In this document: in pieces, positions 1 to 4,477 of the stretch
Layout of the letters: each line of letters begins with the position of its first letter
Numbering within the stretch: the first letter of the stretch is position 1
Origin: Chlamydiota bacterium
Lineage (GTDB): Bacteria > Chlamydiota > Chlamydiia > Chlamydiales > Rhabdochlamydiaceae
DNA: 6,832 nt
NCBI GenBank assembly: GCA_011065225.1
Contig: JAAKFC010000085.1
Span: 1-6,832 of the forward strand
Direction: 5' to 3'
Program-made: the position numbers and the translations under genes
The notes under the pieces: model-generated
Databases searched by the model: none
What the model was told of the DNA's origin: nothing
What the model saw: the letters and a program-made list of their open reading frames with translations, nothing else

Positions 1-129
1 GCGATCTTTTCCCCTATAAGAACCTTCTTCGACCTGCACAAGCTCACATGAGCTTGCTCCGGTCTCCAGAAGGCCCTTCTAGGAAAAAATCGCTGCTTCT
101 ATCGGCGAAAGCAATTTTTAAACACCCTC
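1..129 (-). repeat. Family A palindromic element, copy 1 (cut by the window edge)
   Basis: This is an inverted copy of the element at 2917-3081: position i matches the complement of position 3046-i from 1 to 129, with no gaps and only two mismatches (127/129). It ends in CACCCTC at 123-129, followed by TAA (TTA on the minus strand) that it shares with copy 2. A central palindrome lies at 39-56, with arms CAAGCTCA and TGAGCTTG. From comparison with the full copies about 36 bp of this copy should lie left of the window. Near identity to copy 3 implies recent spread or gene conversion. Confidence 0.9.
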
Positions 130-132
130 TAA

Positions 133-297
133 GAGGGTGTATGCGAATTCATTCCGCTGCCAACAAAAGCCATCTTTTCCCCTATAAGACGTTCTTCGAA
201 CTCCACAAACTCAATTTGAGTTTGCTCCGTCCTCCAGAACGTTCTTCTAGGAAAAAAACTTGGCTTTTGGCAGCGAAAGCAATGCACATACACCCTC
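133..297 (-). repeat. Family A palindromic element, copy 2 (diverged, full length)
   Basis: This 165-bp unit is in tandem with copy 1 (period 168 = 165 plus a shared TTA/TAA). It is roughly three quarters identical to copy 1. Terminal inverted repeats GAGGGTGTATG (133-143) and CATACACCCTC (287-297) pair perfectly, although they differ from the GAGGGTGTTTAAA form of the other copies. Further in, 156-161 pairs with 269-274 and 165-172 with 261-268. The centre pairs CAAACTCAA with TTGAGTTTG. On the minus strand it lies immediately downstream of the beta-barrel gene and its edge forms part of that gene's TAG stop. Confidence 0.9.
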
Positions 298-1319
298 TAA
301 AACAGCCAGGTGTAAGAAAGAATAATCCCTACAAAGTTAGCGCTATTGCGGCCTGTGACGGAAAACCAGACGCCTCCAATGAACCCACCTCTATCGCTGA
401 TGTTGTATTCGATGGCAGGGGCGATCGAAAATTGGTCGGAGGATGGACCCCCAACGGAAGCGGGTGTGCCGAGTGCTGTTAAACCGGGGTTGCCTTTGAA
501 AGTGGTCTCTCTTGAATAGGCATAGGCAAAATCTGTTGCAAATACCCAATGCTCTGTAAGGCTCACTTCAATCCCTAAATCGAGATTGAGTGTTTGCCCA
601 ACACTCACATCACCATTTGTCCCAAATCCTCCACCAAAGGCATTGAAATTTTTTACTAGCACATCGTGGTTTGGTATTTCATAGGTTCCAGCAAAGCGCA
701 CTCTGACTGGATGAATGGGTATCTCCCAAAAGATCTTACTGACAAAAAGCCCAACAATAGTAGCAAAGGCTCCTGACCCAGAAGCATCGATTCCTGCCTT
801 ATCAGGGCTGAGCTTTTGATAGTGGCCAGTGGGGAAAGATTCTCCAATGGTGACTCGTATGGAGGGGACATAAGGGGTTTCGTTAACAAGTTGATGACCG
901 AGGGTAAGGTTTAGATCGCCATATTCTTGCGCTTTTTCTCCTTCACGCCACTTGAACAAACCAAATTGAACCAAAGTAGCATCTAGCCAAGAATTCAATC
1001 CTCTTTGGAGGACCAATAGCGGTTGAATGGTCCAAATATCGGGAACATTGATGGATTTGCGATTATCATTATATTGGGCATGATCGAGAAGAAAAAAGAG
1101 GTAAGGCTGGATATTCCATTTTCCTGCAGGAACGTTATTCGCAGAACCTGTGATGAGAGGACCCGTATACCAGGGAATAAACATTTTCTGGGCTATCTCG
1201 AAATCTGCCTGTGCCTTATCTAGCTCTGCTTGAATCTGTTCAGGAGTTTTCACTTCTGGTGTTTCTTGAGCAATGATCCTAGCACTAGATAAAATAGTTG
1301 CAAGAAGAATTTTTTTCAT
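297..1319 (-). CDS. Outer-membrane beta-barrel protein, MetA-pathway/transporter-like
   Basis: A 340-residue protein with an N-terminal signal peptide (MKKILLATILSSARIIAQ, cleavage probably near residue 18). A short charged helical stretch follows (about residues 22-45, rich in Glu, Gln, Lys and Ala), then alternating amphipathic strands rich in Gly, Tyr, Trp and Phe. The last residues, SYTWLF, end in Phe, the usual recognition signal for outer-membrane assembly. The overall pattern resembles the phenol-degradation MetA-like/transporter family of outer-membrane barrels; this is a pattern judgement without a search. A role in uptake of a small hydrophobic or other substrate is inference. I chose ATG at 1319 because a TTG start at 1340 would add seven residues encoded by the family B inverted repeat and spoil the signal peptide. 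No strong Shine-Dalgarno is visible. The TAG stop (299-297) overlaps the edge of repeat copy 2. The gene is divergent from the 1523 operon. Confidence 0.85.
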   Translation of the reverse strand: MKKILLATILSSARIIAQETPEVKTPEQIQAELDKAQADFEIAQKMFIPWYTGPLITGSANNVPAGKWNIQPYLFFLLDHAQYNDNRKSINVPDIWTIQPLLVLQRGLNSWLDATLVQFGLFKWREGEKAQEYGDLNLTLGHQLVNETPYVPSIRVTIGESFPTGHYQKLSPDKAGIDASGSGAFATIVGLFVSKIFWEIPIHPVRVRFAGTYEIPNHDVLVKNFNAFGGGFGTNGDVSVGQTLNLDLGIEVSLTEHWVFATDFAYAYSRETTFKGNPGLTALGTPASVGGPSSDQFSIAPAIEYNISDRGGFIGGVWFSVTGRNSANFVGIILSYTWLF

Positions 1320-1321
1320 GT

Positions 1322-1484
1322 TATACAAATTCCAGCTCAAGAATTGGTTTTTGACGGCGTCGGCTATTCCTCAAATTTTTCGTCTGGTCCTCGCTCCGTG
1401 TCTATGAACACTGCAGCTCGTCGCAGACGGGAAATTTGAGGGCCTCCTGGTCAAAATTCCAATTCTTGAGCTGGAATGTGTATA
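1322..1484. repeat. Family B long inverted repeat in the divergent intergenic region
   Basis: Outer arms 1322-1355 and 1450-1484 are reverse complements with about three differences. Inner arms 1369-1386 and 1424-1441 match at 16 of 18 positions, and the two differences allow T-G wobble. A loop of about 37 bases lies at 1387-1423. The outer tips read TATACA/TATA, so each end carries a -10-like box facing outward (TATAAC toward the minus-strand gene, TATACA toward the plus-strand operon). It shares no sequence with family A but is almost the same length. It could be a miniature mobile element, a structured RNA, or a bidirectional regulatory region. Confidence 0.8.
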
Positions 1485-1510
1485 CAGAGAAATTATTAGC
1501 AAAATATCTG

Positions 1511-1525
1511 ATTAGAGGATTTATG
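1511..1525 (+). promoter_or_regulatory. Ribosome binding site deciding the start of the 105-residue protein
   Basis: GAGGA ends five to six bases before ATG at 1523. This favours that start over an in-frame ATG at 1436, which lies inside the family B inverted repeat and would add 29 residues encoded mostly by the repeat. Confidence 0.6.
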
Positions 1526-1840
1526 GAAATACAAAAACCAGGCGATGAACGCTCGATTTATCAAAAAGAAATCCAGCAAGGGGTAAAGATTTTCCAGGAA
1601 AGTTTTAAGGGATTGCAAGAAACCAAAAAATTCCCGGAGAAAAAAATAGAATATGAAAAAGCGATGGATGAGTCTCTTCAGGCAATCCAGGATGCTGCTT
1701 CTGCTTTGATGAATCAAAAACTCATTCAAATGAAAGAGCAACTTTCCAAAGACTATCATGTTTATTTGGATGATCCTACCAATCAAAATGCGGAAAAGGT
1801 TGATAAAGATCTCGATTCTCTGCAAGAATCTACCAAGTAA
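1523..1840 (+). CDS. Small helical protein of unknown function, first gene of the operon
   Basis: A 105-residue protein that I do not recognise. It is strongly charged, rich in Lys, Glu, Gln and Asp, has no Cys or Trp, and shows no signal peptide or membrane segment, so it is probably cytoplasmic or possibly secreted by a route without a cleavable signal. Residues about 12-78 should form long amphipathic helices, perhaps a coiled-coil hairpin broken at the KKFPEKK turn (residues 35-41). The C-terminal tail (about 83-105) is acidic. The start is chosen from the GAGGA site five to six bases upstream. Its TAA stop overlaps the ATG of the SprT-like gene by one base, which indicates translational coupling and one transcript. 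Small size and helical make-up would fit a chaperone-like or secreted effector-like role, but nothing in the sequence proves either. Confidence 0.75.
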   Translation: MEIQKPGDERSIYQKEIQQGVKIFQESFKGLQETKKFPEKKIEYEKAMDESLQAIQDAASALMNQKLIQMKEQLSKDYHVYLDDPTNQNAEKVDKDLDSLQESTK

Positions 1841-2265
1841 TGCTTGGGTTTAAACGAAAAAAGAAAAGAATCATCCTCCGTCCAATTGGAAGTGTCTACA
1901 ACTTGCAGGAGATTTATAACGCTCTCAATCATAAATATTTTGATGAGAAGCTCGATTTGCGGATTTCATGGTTTGGGAGGGGAGAGACAATTCCAAAAAC
2001 GAGAATCACCTTTGGCTCCTACAATCACAATCTCAAATTGATCAAGATCAATCGCCTCCTCGACAAAGAGCACATTCCTGAATATTTTGTGCACTATATC
2101 GTCTATCATGAGATGCTTCATAATATTCTTCCTCCCAAAAGGAAACGAAGAGGCCGACATCACATCCATCATAATGAGTTCAAATCAAAAGAAAGAGAAT
2201 TTCCTCAGTTTTCAGAAGTCAAGACATTTGTCAAAAAATGGAAGAAAGTGCATTTTGAGAATTGA
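1840..2265 (+). CDS. SprT-like zinc metalloprotease
   Basis: A 141-residue protein with the zinc-metallopeptidase motif HEMLH at residues 90-94 (H90 and H94 as zinc ligands, E91 as catalytic base). A histidine-rich segment (107-111) runs into HNEFKSKE, giving a likely third ligand at H110 or H111, as in the SprT/M48-like layout. The N-terminal part reads like the family too: YNALNHKYFDEKL (about 26-38), then ISWFGR and FGSYNHNLKLIKINRLL. The SprT family includes eukaryotic Spartan, which cleaves DNA-protein crosslinks; the basic patches here (residues 5-10 and 100-106) are compatible with nucleic-acid binding, but that is inference. No signal peptide is seen, so it should be cytoplasmic. It overlaps the preceding gene by one base (TAATG) and the following gene by one base (TGATG). 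The length is typical of compact bacterial SprT-like proteins. Confidence 0.85.
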   Translation: MLGFKRKKKRIILRPIGSVYNLQEIYNALNHKYFDEKLDLRISWFGRGETIPKTRITFGSYNHNLKLIKINRLLDKEHIPEYFVHYIVYHEMLHNILPPKRKRRGRHHIHHNEFKSKEREFPQFSEVKTFVKKWKKVHFEN

Positions 2266-2894
2266 TGCGTAAAATTCTCTTTGGTCTTCTTTTTTCTTGT
2301 TCTGTTTATGGCGGGCTCCAAACAGATATCAATCGAGCCTCTAGGATTCTTTATGATTTCAAACGCATCCCTGAGCAAAGCATTCCTAGAGAAGTACTCA
2401 ACAATGCACAAGGGCTTGTAGTAATGACCGTCCTAAAGGGAGGATTTATCTTCAGCGGTCGGATCGGTTCAGGACTTGTGATTGCCAGGACCTCAGAAGG
2501 CTGGTCTGCTCCTTCTGCTATTGGAATGGGTGGTGCGGGATTTGGGTTTCAAATTGGAGGTGAAATCACTGATTTCATCTTAGTTCTCAATACCCAGGCT
2601 GCTGTGGATGCCTTTTCAAGAGGTGGCAATGTGACTATAGGGGGGAATCTCAGCGTGGCTGCAGGTCCGATTGGAAGATCTGTAGAGGGTTCTTTAGTTC
2701 TTCCCTTAGCAGCTGTCTATTCCTATAGTCGGAGCAAAGGAGCCTTTGCGGGCATATCCCTTGAAGGAACCGTCATTCTTGAGCGCTCTAAAGCCAATAC
2801 CCAGTTTTACGGTCGATATGTCACACCAAGAGAGCTTCTTTCTGGAGAAATTCCTCCTCCAAAAAGTGCAGAAGAGCTTTATAAACAACTTTAG
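2265..2894 (+). CDS. Exported SYLF (Ysc84-type) lipid-binding domain protein
   Basis: A 209-residue protein with a signal peptide at residues 1-16 (MRKILFGLLFSCSVYG, cleavage likely before G17). A weak LFSC tetrad is not a convincing lipobox. The rest is almost wholly a SYLF domain. Diagnostic stretches are IPREVLNNAQGLVV, KGGFIFSGRIGSGLV, WSAPSAIGMGGAGFGFQIGG, EITDFILVLN, NVTIGGNLSVAAGPIGR and YSYSRSKGAFAGISLEGT, followed by the RELLSG segment. In eukaryotes this domain (SH3YL1, Ysc84) binds phosphoinositides. Bacterial homologues are common and usually periplasmic or lipoproteins of unknown role. ATG at 2265 overlaps the SprT stop (TGATG); TTG at 2262 is a less likely start. It is the last operon gene, and a family A element begins 22 bases after its stop, probably acting as the transcript end. 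In an intracellular bacterium, contact with host phosphoinositides is an attractive but unsupported idea. Confidence 0.92.
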   Translation: MRKILFGLLFSCSVYGGLQTDINRASRILYDFKRIPEQSIPREVLNNAQGLVVMTVLKGGFIFSGRIGSGLVIARTSEGWSAPSAIGMGGAGFGFQIGGEITDFILVLNTQAAVDAFSRGGNVTIGGNLSVAAGPIGRSVEGSLVLPLAAVYSYSRSKGAFAGISLEGTVILERSKANTQFYGRYVTPRELLSGEIPPPKSAEELYKQL

Positions 2895-2896
2895 AA

Positions 2897-3100
2897 TTGA
2901 ACCTCCTTCGCCTTTAGAGGGTGTTTAAAAATTGCTTTCGCCGATAGAAGCAGAGATTTTTTCCTAGAAGGGCTTTCTGGAGACCGGAGCAAGCTCATGT
3001 GAGCTTGTGCAGGTCGAAGAAGGTTCTTATAGGGGAAAAGATCGCTTCTAGTATCGGCGGAATGATTTTTTAAACACCCTCTTAGGCGAGGGAGGTTCAA
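2897..3100. repeat. Hairpin arms enclosing family A copy 3
   Basis: Sixteen bases at 2897-2912 pair with 3085-3100 with a single T-G wobble (cores GAACCTCC and GGAGGTTC). Without the element the two arms would close on a TTTA loop and form a compact terminator-like stem just after the SYLF stop. The right arm contains the GGAGG Shine-Dalgarno used by the ATG at 3104. Confidence 0.8.
2917..3081 (+). repeat. Family A palindromic element, copy 3 (full length reference copy)
   Basis: A 165-bp element with ends GAGGGTGTTTAAA (2917-2929) and TTTAAACACCCTC (3069-3081), directly flanked by TTA on both sides (2914-2916 and 3082-3084). The whole element is one imperfect palindrome centred near 2998.5, where arms CAAGCTCA and TGAGCTTG leave a two-base loop. 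There is no transposase in it or elsewhere in the window. It fits a miniature inverted-repeat element or an extragenic palindrome family. Its position after the SYLF gene suggests it serves as, or replaced, a transcription terminator. Confidence 0.9.
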
Positions 3101-3106
3101 ATTATG
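3091..3106 (+). promoter_or_regulatory. Strong Shine-Dalgarno and alternative start of the HD reading frame
   Basis: GGAGG at 3091-3095 sits eight bases before ATG at 3104, which opens the same frame as the HD gene and would add 66 residues. These residues are low-complexity, repeat-derived and placed in front of a good signal peptide, so I prefer the start at 3302. The site may instead translate a leader coupled to the HD gene. The Shine-Dalgarno is part of the right hairpin arm at 3085-3100, so it would be masked when that arm is paired. Confidence 0.5.
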
Positions 3107-3172
3107 GCGTATGCAGTGGCGATTGAGGTTAAATTGCTTGAAAATCCCAAGTTTCTTAAAGAGATGTATATT

Positions 3173-3203
3173 TATCCAGATAAAAGAAAACCTGGCCCTT
3201 TAG
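3173..3203 (+). repeat. 31-bp direct repeat, upstream copy
   Basis: It matches 4378-4408 at 29 of 31 positions with a spacing of 1205 bp. In one frame (ATG 3111 to TAG 3201-3203) it encodes the same last residues, IQIKENLAL, and the same stop as the HD gene. The upstream part of that frame does not resemble the HD protein. It could be the relic of a gene end or a mobile 3' end. Confidence 0.8.
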
Positions 3204-3210
3204 GGCCGGG
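3191..3210 (+). terminator. GC-rich hairpin with TTTA loop (element-free site)
   Basis: Stem CCTGGCCC (3191-3198), loop TTTA, stem GGGCCGGG (3203-3210), with one T-G pair. It is followed by TAGTTTAAAT, a weak T tract, so it may be a poor terminator or attenuator in the HD leader. It overlaps the end of the 31-bp repeat. Confidence 0.5.
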
Positions 3211-3220
3211 TAGTTTAAAT

Positions 3221-3297
3221 TCACATTTGGGAAGGATACGAAGCCTCTTCCAAATCATTCCTCGTCCTTCAGGACGGGGTTCACGCAACAAATGTGA
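3221..3297 (+). promoter_or_regulatory. Possible three-way-junction RNA leader before the HD start
   Basis: Nine bases TCACATTTG (3221-3229) pair perfectly with CAAATGTGA (3289-3297). They enclose a small hairpin (GGAAG 3230-3234 with CTTCC 3247-3251) and a stronger one (CCTCGTCC 3260-3267, loop TTCA, GGACGGGG 3272-3279). The closing stem ends four bases before ATG 3302, so folding would cover the ribosome binding region. I do not recognise a known riboswitch class. The same bases are open in the HD frame if translation starts at 3104. Confidence 0.4.
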
Positions 3298-3301
3298 TCA
3301 A

Positions 3302-4408
3302 ATGGGCACAACCAAAAATTTCTATTTCAAAACAATAATCTTAGTCTTTTTCTTCATTCTGAATTGTCAACTACTTGCCAGGCCAGTTGAGACTTTTTAT
3401 GGAGTAATCGAGGTCGATGATCCGGTAGTATTGGAGTTGATTGATAGCAGACCTATGCAGCGGCTGAAAGCTGTGCACCAATATGGTATCTCTTATTATA
3501 CGACGCATCGCGAAGAATATACCCGCTATGATCACAGTTTGGGTGTATTGGCAATTCTGCGGATGCAAAAGGTATCGCTTGAGGAGCAAATTGCTGGGCT
3601 TTTGCATGATGTTTCTCATACGGTTTTTTCCCATGTTGGAGATTATGTGTTCAATCAAAAGAAGCATCAGAAGGGCTATCAAGATGATATTCACGCATGG
3701 TTTTTAGAGGAATCTGGTATTGGGAAGATTCTAAAAAAGCATGATTTTTCCATCGCTCAAGTCTTACCTAAATCAGAAAACTTTAAAGCTCTTGAGCAGC
3801 CTCTACCTAATTTGTGTGCAGATCGCATTGATTACAATTTGCAAGGAGCTTTTCACAGGGGGTTTCTCACGAAAAAGGAAGTTTTAGAAATTGTTAAAGA
3901 CCTCATCTTTGATGGAGAGAAGTGGATTGCAACAAAGCCCGAGCTAATGGTGAAAATGGTCCGATTTTCTCTTCATATGACAAAAAATTGCTGGGGTTCC
4001 CCAACCAATTTTGTGATGTCTTCTTGGTTTTCAGAAGTGATTAGAAGGGCTGTCCAATTAGGCAAAATTACCGAAGATGATATCCATTTTGGTCTGGATC
4101 ATGTCGTATGGAGAAAAATCCGCCAACTCAAAGATCCTCTCATTCAAAATAGATTTCGAAAAATTTTCAATGCAAAGCACTACTTTGCTCTTGTGGATCC
4201 AAAGGAGGCTGATTTCCACCCCAAGATGAAGTTTCGTGGTGTAGATCCCTGGATCAAAAAAGAAGGTCAAGTCCATCGTCTCACATCTCTCGATGAAAAA
4301 GTCAAAGAGGAATTTCACAAAATCCAAGAAGAGATGGCAAAGGGATGGCCAATCAAAATAAAACCCGATCGTAAATCTATTCAGATAAAAGAAAATCTGG
4401 CCCTTTAG
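3302..4408 (+). CDS. Exported HD-superfamily phosphohydrolase (SAMHD1/dGTPase-like)
   Basis: A 368-residue protein. Residues 1-27 look like a signal peptide: basic start, hydrophobic core TIILVFFFILNC, and a likely cut after LLA (26). The HD signature follows: H78 in YTRYDHSLGV, H102-D103 in LLHDVSHTVFSH, and D174 in CADRIDYNL. Together these give the H...HD...D metal site. The order and spacing resemble the SAMHD1/dGTPase branch, which hydrolyses nucleotides, although the substrate is unknown here. An export signal on such an enzyme is unusual. The C-terminal part (about 210-368) is charged and has no domain I recognise. Start choice: ATG 3302 gives a clean signal peptide but lacks a clear Shine-Dalgarno; ATG 3104 has a good one but adds 66 repeat-derived residues. 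The last nine residues and TAG lie in a 31-bp repeat, and the stop overlaps family A copy 4. It is convergent with the autotransporter gene. Confidence 0.85.
   Translation: MGTTKNFYFKTIILVFFFILNCQLLARPVETFYGVIEVDDPVVLELIDSRPMQRLKAVHQYGISYYTTHREEYTRYDHSLGVLAILRMQKVSLEEQIAGLLHDVSHTVFSHVGDYVFNQKKHQKGYQDDIHAWFLEESGIGKILKKHDFSIAQVLPKSENFKALEQPLPNLCADRIDYNLQGAFHRGFLTKKEVLEIVKDLIFDGEKWIATKPELMVKMVRFSLHMTKNCWGSPTNFVMSSWFSEVIRRAVQLGKITEDDIHFGLDHVVWRKIRQLKDPLIQNRFRKIFNAKHYFALVDPKEADFHPKMKFRGVDPWIKKEGQVHRLTSLDEKVKEEFHKIQEEMAKGWPIKIKPDRKSIQIKENLAL
4378..4408 (+). repeat. 31-bp direct repeat, downstream copy
   Basis: It matches 3173-3203 (29/31) and encodes the C-terminal IQIKENLAL and TAG stop of the HD protein. 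Here the TTTA that is a bare hairpin loop in the upstream copy is followed directly by a family A element. Confidence 0.8.
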
Positions 4409-4462
4409 AGGGTGTTTAAAGATCGCTTCTAGTATCGACGGAATGATTTTTTAAACACCCTC
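4408..4462 (+). repeat. Family A element, copy 4 (internally deleted, 55 bp)
   Basis: It keeps the left end GAGGGTGTTTAAA and the right 42 bases of the element (one mismatch against 3040-3081), with 110 bp missing from the left arm and centre. The break lies in a short A run present at both deletion ends in copy 3. TTA flanks it at 4405-4407 and 4463-4465. The paired ends could still form a hairpin between the convergent HD and autotransporter genes and serve as a bidirectional terminator. It has the same orientation as copy 3. Confidence 0.88.
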
Positions 4463-4477
4463 TTAGAGCGGGATTCA

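Noticed and set aside
1..300. CRISPR-like tandem array
   Set aside because: Only two long palindromic units of 165 bp separated by three bases; no short repeats with unique spacers and no cas genes.
48..482. 144-residue open frame on the plus strand
   Set aside because: Its first half is family A repeat and the rest is antisense to the beta-barrel gene; it has no ribosome site or family resemblance.
1320..1340. TTG start giving a seven-residue N-terminal extension of the beta-barrel protein
   Set aside because: The extra codons belong to the family B repeat and precede a normal MKK signal peptide start.
1436..1522. Upstream ATG extending the 105-residue protein by 29 residues
   Set aside because: It lies in the family B repeat; ATG 1523 has a proper GAGGA ribosome site.
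1496..1825. Minus-strand frame rich in Phe, Ile and Leu opposite the 105-residue gene
   Set aside because: It is antisense to Lys/Glu-rich codons, which produces hydrophobic complement; there is no ribosome site.
2891..3100. 69-residue open frame on the minus strand
   Set aside because: It lies wholly within family A copy 3 and its flanking arms and is explained by the repeat.
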